This document shows, piece after piece, positions 53,398 to 61,218 of a stretch of DNA of 64,000 nucleotides. The DNA is from Paractinoplanes pyxinae. Its GTDB lineage: Bacteria > Actinomycetota > Actinomycetes > Mycobacteriales > Micromonosporaceae. The DNA is taken from assembly GCF_026626335.1 (NCBI RefSeq), contig NZ_JAPNTZ010000027.1, forward strand, positions 1 to 64,000. Direction: 5' to 3'. Numbering within the stretch: position 1 is the first letter of the stretch; every line of letters starts with the position of its first letter. Under the pieces are notes generated by a model. The model was given only the letters and a program-made list of their open reading frames with translations. It was not told the origin of the DNA and did not search any database. A program made the position numbers and the translations under genes.

Positions 53398-54195
53398 ATG
53401 TCCACATCGGAGGGCAGTGCGATGGACGAGCTTGACACCGGCGTCCCGCATTCGGCCCGGCTTTGGAACTACTGGCTGGGTGGCAAAGACAACTTCGCTG
53501 CTGATCGGGTGGTGGCGGACCAGATTTTGGCCATGGTGCCTGAGATGGTGGCGTCGGCTCGGGCCGACCGGGCCTATCTTGGGCGGGTCGTGCTATACCT
53601 GGCCGGTGAGGCGGGGGTTCGGCAGTTCCTTGATGTCGGCACCGGGATCCCCACAGCTGACAACACGCACGAGGTGGCGCAAAGCGTCGCGCCGAGCAGC
53701 CGGATTGTCTACGTCGACAACGACCCGCTCGTACACGCCCACGCCCGCGCGTTGTTGGCCAGCCACCCGGACGGCAGCACCGATTATCTTGAAGCCGACC
53801 TGCGCGACCCTGCTCAGATCATTGAGGGTGCTCGCCGAACGCTCGACTTCGATCAGCCGATAGCGCTCACCCTGCTCGGGATCCTCAACTTCATCCCGGA
53901 CGACGGCCAAGCGGCCGAACTGGTCGCCCGCCTGGCCGCCGAGTTGCCGCCGGGCAGCTACGTCGCCATCTCGCATCCCACCAACGAGATCAACGGCGAG
54001 ACGATGGAATCGGCCCTGCGCCTGTGGAACGAAGGCCCGTCGGCCAAGATGGTGCTGCGGAGCGCCGACCAGGTACGCGCCCTGTTCGGCGAGCTCGAAC
54101 TGATCCCGCCCGGCGTGGTCACGTGTTCGCAGTGGCACCCCACCGAGGACGCCGAGCCCGTGCCCCACTTCGGCGGCGTCGCCCGTAAGGCCTGA
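53398..54195 (+). CDS. DUF574 SAM-dependent methyltransferase
   Basis: 265 residues. The sequence PHSARLWNYWLGGKDNFAADR, the SAM-binding FLDVGTGIPTADNTHEVAQ and VYVDNDPLVHAHARALL are signatures of the actinomycete DUF574 (SCO1902-like) family, often found near conservon or regulatory genes. The substrate is unknown. ATG 53398 is taken, with ATG 53422 as alternative. The end of the gene is part of a 26-bp tandem duplication. Confidence 0.9.
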   Translation: MSTSEGSAMDELDTGVPHSARLWNYWLGGKDNFAADRVVADQILAMVPEMVASARADRAYLGRVVLYLAGEAGVRQFLDVGTGIPTADNTHEVAQSVAPSSRIVYVDNDPLVHAHARALLASHPDGSTDYLEADLRDPAQIIEGARRTLDFDQPIALTLLGILNFIPDDGQAAELVARLAAELPPGSYVAISHPTNEINGETMESALRLWNEGPSAKMVLRSADQVRALFGELELIPPGVVTCSQWHPTEDAEPVPHFGGVARKA

Positions 54196-54234
54196 CCGGC
54201 GGCGTCGCCCGCAAAGCTTGACCAGCGGCGTCGG
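54172..54234 (+). repeat. 26-bp tandem duplication across the methyltransferase stop
   Basis: Units 54172-54197 and 54198-54223 differ at three positions; a partial third runs to 54234. The first encodes the last residues GGVARKA and the stop; the second would encode them again. The duplication ends exactly where the convergent gene's stop begins (54235). Confidence 0.85.
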
Positions 54235-54813
54235 TCAGGGCTTGCGGATCAGGTAGCGCAGGTGGGTGACGCCTACCCCGTTGACCACGTCGACCGGGCC
54301 CTCCAGCGCCAGCGGCGCGCCGTCGAACTGGCCGACGAACGGGGTGCCGGCGCCGAGCAGGACGGGCACCAGGTCGACGTGGAACTCGTCGAGCAGTCCG
54401 GCCTCCAGAGCCTGGCGAGCCATTTGGCCGCCGTTCACGCCGACGTCGCGTGGGCCCGCGATCTTCTGCGCGGTGGCGATCGCTTCCTTGATGCCGTCGG
54501 TGATGAAGATGAAGTTCTCGTCGGCCTGCGGACGGTCCTTGGGCGGGTTATGGGTCAGGACGACCGTCGTCACATCCATCGGGTGGCGGCCGCCCCAGGC
54601 GTTGGTCAGGTCGTACAGGTGACGGCCGACTACCAGCGCGCCGGTACGTTCCTGCAGGCGCCGCAGATGGTCGGCGCTCACGTCCGAGGTGGTCTTCTGC
54701 TTTCCCGGTACGCCCTCCCCGTACCACTGGAAAAGCAGGTCGAAGCCGGTGTCGCCCGGCCCGGCGATGAAGCCGTCGAGTGACATCGTCGCGCCCGTGC
54801 ACACCCTGCCCAT
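54235..54813 (-). CDS. dihydrofolate-reductase-fold protein (RibD C-terminal-like)
   Basis: 192 residues. MGRVCTGATMSLDGFIAGPGD, ALVVGRHLYDLTNAWGG and DVGVNGGQMARQALEAGLLDEF match the DHFR/RibD C-terminal family, small NADPH-dependent reductases of unknown substrate common in actinobacteria. ATG 54813 is chosen, with AGAGGAGC 6 bases upstream, rather than an in-frame start 54 bases earlier. It converges with the methyltransferase gene. Confidence 0.9.
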   Translation of the reverse strand: MGRVCTGATMSLDGFIAGPGDTGFDLLFQWYGEGVPGKQKTTSDVSADHLRRLQERTGALVVGRHLYDLTNAWGGRHPMDVTTVVLTHNPPKDRPQADENFIFITDGIKEAIATAQKIAGPRDVGVNGGQMARQALEAGLLDEFHVDLVPVLLGAGTPFVGQFDGAPLALEGPVDVVNGVGVTHLRYLIRKP

Positions 54814-54884
54814 GATAGTGCTCCTCTGGTCGATCCGGCGGTGACTCCCCTTGGTCGGAGCGGCCACCGCCGTCTCGACATGGG

Positions 54885-56018
54885 TCAGCTGTAATTCAAC
54901 GAGAAACTGTTCGTAGTGAAGTTCGACTGACCCGCCGTGCCGGTGATCTCGAAGCCGAACTGCAGCTCACCGACGGTGACGTTGCCCCACCAGTTGTTGG
55001 TGCGCAGCCAGTTCATGATGGCGAGCAGGTCGATCGTGCCCGAGCTGGTGTTCGTCCGGATGAACGAGAAGACCGCGTTTGCGCCGTTCGAACCGCGGTA
55101 GACGTTCCACGTGTGCCCGCCCACCGACAAATTGCGTACGTTCGGCACGGCGCCGTTCGCGTCGTAGCTCTCGGCGATCGGACCCACTGCGCCATGCTGA
55201 TTGGTCCAGATCATCACCTCGTACGCGTGATTGTTGGCCCAGATGTCGTAGGTGGTCGCATAGTCGCCGTCGGCCGGCACCGAGACGTTGAACGAGCTGG
55301 TCACCGACGACAGTGAGCTGAGCGTGCGGTTGAGCGTCTTGCCGGTGTTCGGGTACGACTTCACGCCGCTGGTGCGCGGGTGGTTGGCCACCACGCCCCA
55401 GTTCGTGCCGCTGCGGGCCCAGATCGTCTGCGAGCCGGCGCCGCCGCCCCAGATGTTGTTGTAAAGCGTGTAGCCGTTGTTCGTCCACGACGCCCACTGG
55501 CCGGAGTCGACCCAGGCCGCGTCGGACGGCACGCCGGTGCCCGGGTTCGGCGGGTTGGTCGTCGGCGGTGTGGTGGGCGGGGTGGTCGGGGGCGTGGTCG
55601 GCGGGTTGGTGGTGGAGCCGGTGCAGGCGGTGCCGTTGAGCGTGAACGCCGTCGGGACGCTGTTGGCGCCGGTCGCCGAGCCGTTGAAGCCGAACGAGAC
55701 GGTCCCGTTGGTGCTCACCGAGCCGTTGTAGCCGGCGTTGCGGGCGGTGACGGCCGACCCGCTCTGGCTGACGGTGGCGTTCCAGGCCTGGGTGACTGTC
55801 TGTCCGTTGGCGTACGACCACACCAGCGTCCACGAGGAGAGCGGATCCCCGAGGTTGGTGATGGTGACGTTGGCGCCGAAGCCGCCCGGCCACGTGCTGC
55901 TGACCGCGTAGGCCACGCGGCATCCGGCCGCCGCCGACGCAGGCAGGGCGGTGAGGACGGCCGCCCCTCCCGCGACGACCGCCGCGACCGTGGACAGCGC
56001 AAGAACTCGTCTGCGCAT
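54885..56018 (-). CDS. secreted GH12 endoglucanase with N-terminal CBM2
   Basis: 377 residues. A signal peptide (about 1-31) leads to a CBM2 cellulose-binding domain (about 32-135, with terminal Cys pair and TLVWSYANGQTVTQAWN). A Thr/Pro linker of repeated TTPP follows, then a GH12 catalytic domain (about 170-377). The catalytic glutamates are probably in YEVMIWTNQHG and GELQFGFEITG. It cleaves internal beta-1,4-glucan bonds outside the cell. ATG 56018 follows AGGGG. A LacI-type palindrome lies 27 bases upstream. It is divergent from a GH43 gene, so the pair probably serves plant polysaccharide use. Confidence 0.93.
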   Translation of the reverse strand: MRRRVLALSTVAAVVAGGAAVLTALPASAAAGCRVAYAVSSTWPGGFGANVTITNLGDPLSSWTLVWSYANGQTVTQAWNATVSQSGSAVTARNAGYNGSVSTNGTVSFGFNGSATGANSVPTAFTLNGTACTGSTTNPPTTPPTTPPTTPPTTNPPNPGTGVPSDAAWVDSGQWASWTNNGYTLYNNIWGGGAGSQTIWARSGTNWGVVANHPRTSGVKSYPNTGKTLNRTLSSLSSVTSSFNVSVPADGDYATTYDIWANNHAYEVMIWTNQHGAVGPIAESYDANGAVPNVRNLSVGGHTWNVYRGSNGANAVFSFIRTNTSSGTIDLLAIMNWLRTNNWWGNVTVGELQFGFEITGTAGQSNFTTNSFSLNYS

Positions 56019-56044
56019 GGTGTCCCCTCTGTTCCGGACGCTCA

Positions 56045-56060
56045 GTCGAAGCGCTTCGAC
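56045..56060. promoter_or_regulatory. LacI-type operator upstream of the GH12 gene
   Basis: GTCGAAGCGCTTCGAC is a perfect 16-bp palindrome with the central CG pair typical of LacI-family sites. It lies 27 bases upstream of the GH12 start. Confidence 0.65.
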
Positions 56061-56247
56061 GGTGGCATCAAGCGTCGACAAGCGTCAATGTGTGTGTGCC
56101 GCGATGCTAGAACTCGGCGCGGATGGCGGCAACCGGCCCGGCGGCGAGGCATCGCCGACAACCGAGTCGGCGTGTTGCTACTGCCGCGTAATCGTGCGCG
56201 GGTCTCCGTGAAGTTTCGCGAACCTGCATCGCATGGACTCGAACATC

Positions 56248-56276
56248 TTGACGATCATCGTTGTTATCGTTAACAC
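56248..56276 (+). promoter_or_regulatory. promoter and LacI-like operator for the GH43 gene
   Basis: TTGACG (56248-56253), 17 bases, TAACAC (56271-56276). The dyad TGTTA-TCGT-TAACA (56262-56275) overlaps the spacer and the -10 box, a layout suited to repression. It differs from the GH12 operator, so the two divergent genes may answer to different regulators. Confidence 0.55.
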
Positions 56277-56317
56277 TACGGTGACCCGGTGCTCCTCGTG
56301 GATGGAGTGACTTTGCT

Positions 56318-57787
56318 GTGAACTTCGATCACCTGCACCGCTTCGGGATCCGCCTTCGCCGGTCGCCTGGGCGGGCGCTGAAGCTTCTGCTCGTGGCAGT
56401 TGTGGTGATCCTGCTGGCGCCGGCACTGGCCGTGGCGGCACCGCCCGTCTCGTACAGCAATCCGATCGCCAACCAGCGGGCGGACGCGCACATCTGGAAG
56501 CACACCGACGGCTACTACTACATGACCGCGACGGTGCCCGAATATGACCGCATCGTGCTGCGGCGGGCGACAACCGTGCAGGGGTTGTCCGGTGCGAGCG
56601 AAACGGTCATCTGGCGCAAGCACGCGAGCGGCGAGATGAGCGCCAACATCTGGGCGCCGGAGATCCACTTCATCGACGGCAAGTGGTACGTCTACTTCAC
56701 GGCCGGGCGCGCCGACGATCGCTTCCGCATCCGGATGTACGTACTGGAAAGCAGTTCGGCCAACCCGCTGACCGGAACCTGGACCGAACGCGGGCGGATC
56801 GTCACGGCCTGGGACACGTTCTCGCTCGACGAGACGACATTCGTGCACAACGGTGTCCGTTACTTGGCGTGGGCGCAGCAAGAACCCGGCATAACGACAA
56901 ACTCGAACATCTATCTTGCACGAATGAGCAATCCCTGGACGATTACGGGCGCACCTGTTCGTTTGGCCGTCCCGACGCTGTCCTGGGAGACCCGGGGGTA
57001 CGCGGTCAATGAAGGGCCGGCCGTGATCGTGCGCAACGGTCGCGTGTTCATGACGTATTCGGCCAGCGCCACCGACGCCAACTACTGCCTGGGGCTGCTC
57101 ACCGCGCCGGCCACCGCCAACTTGCTCAGCGCCTCGTCGTGGACCAAGAGCGCCAATCCGGTCTTCGTCAGCAACGCGGCCACCGGCCAGTACGGTCCGG
57201 GCCACAACTCATTCACTGTCGCCGAGGACGGCCAGAGCGACCTGCTCGTCTATCACGACCGCAACTACCGCGACATCAGCGGCGACCCGCTCAACGACCC
57301 GAACCGCCGCACCCGGGTGCAAAAGTTCTATTGGAACGCCGACGGCACCCCGAACTTCGGCATTCCGATCCCCGACGGCGCCCACCCCGTACGGCTGCGG
57401 TCGCACAACTTCCCGGACCGCTACATCCGCCACTGGGAATTCCGCGCCCGCCTCGACCCGAACGTGACCGCGCTGGCCGACTCTCAGTTCCGGATTGTTC
57501 CCGGGCTGGCCGGTGGGGGTTCGGTGTCTCTCGAGTCGACCAACTACCCCGGCTACTACCTGCGCCACCGCAACAACGAGGCGTGGGTCGACCGCTCCGA
57601 CGGCACGGCCCTGTTCAACTCCGACGCGAGCTTCCAGCGCCGGGCCGGCCTGGCCGACGCCGCCGGGGTCTCGTTCGAGTCGGTGAACTTCCCGGGTCGC
57701 TACCTGCGCCACGTCAACTACCTGCTCCGCCTCGAAACAGCCCCCGACGCCCTGAGCCGCAGCGACGCCACGTTCCACCTGGAATAA
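56318..57787 (+). CDS. secreted GH43 arabinofuranosidase-type hydrolase with AbfB domain
   Basis: 489 residues from GTG 56318. A long signal/anchor region (LKLLLVAVVVILLAPALAVAA) precedes a five-blade GH43 propeller. The catalytic base Asp is probably in RADAHIWKH, and the acid Glu in NEGPAVIVRNGRV. The C-terminal 135 residues are an AbfB (CBM42) domain with repeated SHNFPDRYIRH, STNYPGYYLRH and SVNFPGRYLRH motifs, which bind arabinose side chains. It would remove or cleave arabinan outside the cell, complementing the divergent GH12 endoglucanase. A 71-bp array follows 9 bases after the stop. Confidence 0.92.
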   Translation: MNFDHLHRFGIRLRRSPGRALKLLLVAVVVILLAPALAVAAPPVSYSNPIANQRADAHIWKHTDGYYYMTATVPEYDRIVLRRATTVQGLSGASETVIWRKHASGEMSANIWAPEIHFIDGKWYVYFTAGRADDRFRIRMYVLESSSANPLTGTWTERGRIVTAWDTFSLDETTFVHNGVRYLAWAQQEPGITTNSNIYLARMSNPWTITGAPVRLAVPTLSWETRGYAVNEGPAVIVRNGRVFMTYSASATDANYCLGLLTAPATANLLSASSWTKSANPVFVSNAATGQYGPGHNSFTVAEDGQSDLLVYHDRNYRDISGDPLNDPNRRTRVQKFYWNADGTPNFGIPIPDGAHPVRLRSHNFPDRYIRHWEFRARLDPNVTALADSQFRIVPGLAGGGSVSLESTNYPGYYLRHRNNEAWVDRSDGTALFNSDASFQRRAGLADAAGVSFESVNFPGRYLRHVNYLLRLETAPDALSRSDATFHLE

Positions 57788-57795
57788 GGCCGTCG

Positions 57796-58215
57796 GGTCA
57801 GCTTGGACCGTTGGAGTTGGTGGCGGCGTCTCATGCCGGCCGGGATGAGCAGCGGCTCGGTCCCGGGTCGGCTGCGACCCCCCAGGGCTGGTGGCGGCGT
57901 CTCACGCCGGCCGGGATGAGCGGTGGCTTGACCTCGGGTCAGCTAGGACCGCTCGGGGTCGGTGGTGTTGTCTGATGCCGGCTGGGATGGGTGGTGGCTC
58001 GGTCTCGGGTCGGCTGCGACCGCCCGGGGTCGGTGGCATTGTCTGATGCCGGCTGGGATGGGCGGTGGCTTCGCCTGGGGTCGGCTGCGACCGCCCAGGT
58101 TTGGCGGCGTTGTCTGACTCCGGCTGGGATGGGCGGTGGCTCGGTCTCGGGTCGGCTTCGACCGCCCGGGGTTGGTGGCGTTGTCTGATGCCCGCCGGAA
58201 TGTGGGGGAGGGGGA
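57796..58215 (+). repeat. 71-bp tandem array after the GH43 gene
   Basis: Units start GGTCAGC or GGTCGGC at 57796, 57866, 57937, 58008, 58079 and 58150. The first is 70 bp and the next four exactly 71 bp; the last is truncated near 58215. Each contains a conserved centre, TGTCTGATGCCGGCTGGGAT. The period is not a multiple of three, so it is not coding. Confidence 0.92.
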
Positions 58216-58578
58216 AAGGCGGGGTGCCTTGGCGTCAGTGTCGGTCCGGCGCGCTTGGTTGGGGCCCGGCGATGTTCGGCTTTGGGGCTAGGGGCGGCGG
58301 GCAGGTAGCGAAGTCAGCGCTGGTCGAGGGCGGTGCGATAGTCGACCTGGATGAGGGTGGCGGCTTGGCTTCGGAACCGCGAGGACGCCTGGCCCTGGCT
58401 GCTCGATCGGCGGCGAGCAGGAGGTCACTCGCCATGGCAGCGGTGCCAGGATCCGCCTGGAGTGAGGGTGTCGACTCGCGCCGGACCTGGCTGGATCGTG
58501 GCGACACGATGGGCGGCGGAATCGCGCCCGGAAGTCGGTGCGGACGCGCGGGGCGGGCGGCGGCGGTTCGAGCTGCGG
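58216..58578. other. GC-rich stretch without recognised gene
   Basis: Long frames exist on both strands but look like composition effects: no ribosome site, no motif and low-complexity Ala/Gly/Arg content. I see no RNA gene. Confidence 0.5.
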
Positions 58579-58599
58579 CTGCGGTTAGGCTTTCCTAAC
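58579..58599 (+). promoter_or_regulatory. possible iron box (DmdR/IdeR type) upstream of the DUF3159 gene
   Basis: GTTAGGCTTTCCTAAC (58584-58599) is a dyad. With the preceding bases it matches the 19-bp iron box TTAGGTTAGGCTAACCTAA at about 15 of 19 positions. It lies 52 bases before the DUF3159 start. Confidence 0.5.
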
Positions 58600-58651
58600 T
58601 GTCGAGCGGCGGGTCGTTGTGGGGGCCGGCTGCCGGGTGGACGGGGTGGGG

Positions 58652-59338
58652 ATGACGCAGCCGGAGTCGCTGGCGGAACTGCTGAACGGGCGGCGGGCCG
58701 CGATCGACGCGACGCTGCCCGCGGTGGGGTTCGTGGTCGGCTGGCTGGTGGCCGGGCAGTCGATCTGGGCCGGGGCCGGGGTGGCGGTCGTGTGTGCGGT
58801 CGCCGTGTCGGTGTGGCGGCTGCGGCGGGGGGAGAAGCCGCGGGCGGTGCTGATCGGGCTGCTCGGGGTGTGCGTGGCGGCGCTGATCGCGTTGCGGACC
58901 GGGCGGGCTGAGGACTTCTTTCTGCTGCAGCTGCTGAGCAACGCGGCCAGCGCGCTGGCGTGGGCGGTCAGCATTGTGATCCGGTGGCCGCTGCTGGGTC
59001 TGGTCGTCGGTGGGGTGCTGGGGCAGCGGACGCGGTGGCGGCGCGACCCGGCCCTGCTGCGGTCGTACGGGCTGGCCAGCTGGGTGTGGGTGCTGCAGTA
59101 CGTCGTACGGCTGGCGGTCTTTCTGCCTTTGTACGCAGCGGGCCAGGTGGTGGCACTTGGCGTGGCGCGTGTGGCCCTGACCTGGCCTTTGGTCGCCGCG
59201 TGCCTGGCTGTGAGCTGGTGGGTCATCCGCCGCACGCTGCCCGAGGGGCACCCCGGCCTCCGCCACCCGCAGACAGCCGACCGGCCCGCTCAGGCCGCCG
59301 CCGAGCAACGTACCGAACTCACCCCGGACGGGCAGTGA
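58652..59338 (+). CDS. DUF3159 family membrane protein
   Basis: 228 residues with about five hydrophobic helices. LLNGRRAAIDATLPAVGFVVGWLVAG and GLLGVCVAALIALRTGRAEDFFLLQLLSNAASALAWAVSIVIRWPLLGLVVG match the actinobacterial DUF3159 family of unknown function. ATG 58652 is chosen with GGGGTGGGG upstream; GTG 58619 is in frame. A possible iron box precedes it. Confidence 0.88.
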   Translation: MTQPESLAELLNGRRAAIDATLPAVGFVVGWLVAGQSIWAGAGVAVVCAVAVSVWRLRRGEKPRAVLIGLLGVCVAALIALRTGRAEDFFLLQLLSNAASALAWAVSIVIRWPLLGLVVGGVLGQRTRWRRDPALLRSYGLASWVWVLQYVVRLAVFLPLYAAGQVVALGVARVALTWPLVAACLAVSWWVIRRTLPEGHPGLRHPQTADRPAQAAAEQRTELTPDGQ

Positions 59339-59423
59339 CGCTGCCGGTGTGACGAACCGGATGATTGCCGCCGGGCAAGTAGGGGTACTCCATGGTCGTT
59401 GGCACGACGAAGTGGAGGCTGCC

Positions 59424-59597
59424 ATGGCATTCGATGACAAGGTCGACAACAAGGCCGAGGAAGTCGGCGGCAAGGTCAAGGAGGGCGTCGGCCGCGCTAC
59501 GGACGACGAGAAGCTCGAGGCTGAGGGTAAGGCCGACCAGAGCAGCTCGAAGGTCAAGCAGGCTGTGGAGAACGTGAAGGACGCCTTCAAGTCCTGA
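59424..59597 (+). CDS. CsbD-family general stress protein
   Basis: 57 residues, small and highly charged: AFDDKVDNKAEEVGGKVKEGVGRATDD is the CsbD signature. Family members are induced by general stress (sigma-B in Bacillus) but their role is unknown. GGAGG lies 6 bases before ATG 59424. GGGTAC at 59383-59388 could be a sigma-B-like -10 element, with a weak GATT 16 bases before it. A strong terminator follows at 59617. Confidence 0.92.
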   Translation: MAFDDKVDNKAEEVGGKVKEGVGRATDDEKLEAEGKADQSSSKVKQAVENVKDAFKS

Positions 59598-59616
59598 CCC
59601 CACCGCACCAGACACA

Positions 59617-59646
59617 ACGGCCCGCGGCGTCATCGCCGCGGGCCGT
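59617..59646 (+). terminator. strong hairpin terminator after the CsbD gene
   Basis: ACGGCCCGCGGCG and CGCCGCGGGCCGT form a perfect 13-bp stem with loop TCAT, 19 bases after the CsbD stop. Confidence 0.85.
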
Positions 59647-59707
59647 CGTCGTGGGAATCACCCGTTGAGCGCGGTTGCCGGCCGGTCGGGAGCGGTACAC
59701 CGGGGTC

Positions 59708-60144
59708 ATGAAGCGTGTACTTGCCGTCCTGGCCGCGTCGGGGCTGCTGCTGACGGGATGCGGATCCTCAGGGAGTGACGCCGGTGCGGCGCCGGCGCCC
59801 ACCACGGCGGCCACTTCAAAAAGCGCCGCCCCTACGACTGCGCCGGACACCAGCGCGTCGGCCGGCGGCTCGACCGGGCCGAAGCGCCGTTCAGCCGGGA
59901 GGCGGGGGAGTCGGGCCGCAAGACGGTCACCCTCGAGCCCGGTGCGGCCGGCTTCTCGTTGTTGATCTGGCCGTACTACGCCAATTTCGACAAAGGTGAA
60001 TGCAGGCCGGTCGAGGTGCGCGGCTATCGGGTTTATCCGCCGGACGAAACGGCGTCGATTTTCGTGGCGAGCCCGCAGACGGTTTGCTCGGCCAAGGGCG
60101 TCGGCACGGGCCGCGTACACCCGATCGGGAATCGCGCCGGCTGA
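59708..60144 (+). pseudogene. broken DUF4232 lipoprotein gene
   Basis: The 5' part (from ATG 59708) encodes a lipoprotein signal, LAASGLLLTGCGSS, and a Thr/Ala/Ser-rich linker, then runs out of frame to a stop at 59965. The 3' part, in another frame from about 59865 to 60144, encodes the C-terminal half of a DUF4232 domain: KTVTLEPGAAGFSLLIWPYY, CRPVEVRGYRVYPPDETASIFV and a later Cys. The N-terminal half of that domain, roughly 50-60 residues, is missing at the junction near 59860-59880. An internal deletion with frameshift explains this best; a sequencing error alone would not restore the missing half. Confidence 0.7.
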
Positions 60145-60330
60145 GGCAGAATGCATTCTAAGCTGCGGAAATGCCGCCGGAAACGCGTACTTAACAGTAG
60201 GGTCGTCCGTTCGGACCATCCACCGAGGACGTTCGGGCAACATCGACACTGATGTAAATCTGGACGCGTCCGGGAACCGTGTCTTCCGTCGACGGGGCGA
60301 CGCTCACCGCCCCCAAACGAGGAGATTTTG

Positions 60331-60912
60331 ATGCTCAACACGAAGCGTTCCCGGGTCCGTGCCGCCGCTGGGGTGGGAATGGCGGCCGTGGTGGCCACCG
60401 TCGGCGCCGTGACCTACAACGCCTCAGCCGCCGAGCAGGCCGCCGTCGTCGCGCCGGCCGCCGTCGGACCGGACGCCCGCGCGGTGTCCATCCCCGGCAT
60501 CCCGGCCGCCATCAAGCCCCCGAAGGGCGCCAAGCCGATCGGCGCGTACGTCGTGGCCTCCGGCACCCAGACCTACACCTGCACCGGCGGCGTCTTCACC
60601 GGCGCCTCGGTCCCCGAGGCCCAGCTGATCGGCACCGGCGGCCGCATCCACCACTTCGCCGGCCCCAGCTGGCAGTCGACCCGCGACAACTCGCTCGTGA
60701 AGGCCAAGAAGATCGGCGAGAGCCCGCGCACCGGCACGATCCCGGAGCTGCTGCTCGAGGTCACCGACAAGTCCGGCAGCGGCGTCATCGGCACCGCGAC
60801 CCACATCAGCCGCCTGCTCACCTCGGGCGGCACCGCGCCCGCCGGCGCCTGCACCGACGGCGCCACCAAAGCCGTCAAGTACGGCGCCGTGTACGTCTTC
60901 TGGAAGGCCTGA
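60331..60912 (+). CDS. DUF3455 family secreted protein
   Basis: 193 residues with a signal peptide (about 1-34, ending ASA). The segment GAYVVASGTQTYTCTGGVFTGASVPEAQLIG and ATHISRLLTSGGTAPAGACTDG are typical of DUF3455. The function is unknown; the domain also occurs in fungal proteins. GAGGAG lies 6 bases before ATG 60331. Its stop is followed after three bases by three tandem hairpins. Confidence 0.9.
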   Translation: MLNTKRSRVRAAAGVGMAAVVATVGAVTYNASAAEQAAVVAPAAVGPDARAVSIPGIPAAIKPPKGAKPIGAYVVASGTQTYTCTGGVFTGASVPEAQLIGTGGRIHHFAGPSWQSTRDNSLVKAKKIGESPRTGTIPELLLEVTDKSGSGVIGTATHISRLLTSGGTAPAGACTDGATKAVKYGAVYVFWKA

Positions 60913-60915
60913 CGC

Positions 60916-61024
60916 TTCCGCGGCCCGGCGCCCACCAAAGCGCCGGGCCTTCCGCGGCCCGACGCCCACCAAAGCGCCGGGCCTTCCGCGGCCCGACGCC
61001 CATGAAAGGCGCCGGGCCTTTTGC
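60916..61024 (+). terminator. triplicated terminator hairpin (34-bp tandem units)
   Basis: Units at 60916, 60950 and 60984 are near-identical. Each pairs a GGCGC or GACGCC arm with GCGCCGGG around CCACCAAA or CATGAAA. The last is followed by CCTTTT. It terminates the DUF3455 transcript. The repeat is also a tandem duplication placed directly after a stop. The rest up to 61218 shows no gene. Confidence 0.8.
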
Positions 61025-61218
61025 GGCTAGGGAGTCAGGCGGCCTGTCAACCCTGTAATCCCCCAATAGGCCACGCCCGTGCGTGACCGTCGGCACGAGT
61101 AATCCGTAACAGCCAATTGGAAAGTTGTCGTTCATCACGTATCGCTGTCGGAAAGGGCGTTGCCGGGCATAGCTTGGCCGGTGGGAGCACTCCCAGCACA
61201 AACTGAGCGGAGACCGGC

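Noticed and set aside
57843..58598. Short plus-strand frames through the 71-bp array and the GC-rich region after it
   Set aside because: The repeat period is not a multiple of three, so the frames change with each unit; no ribosome site or motif.
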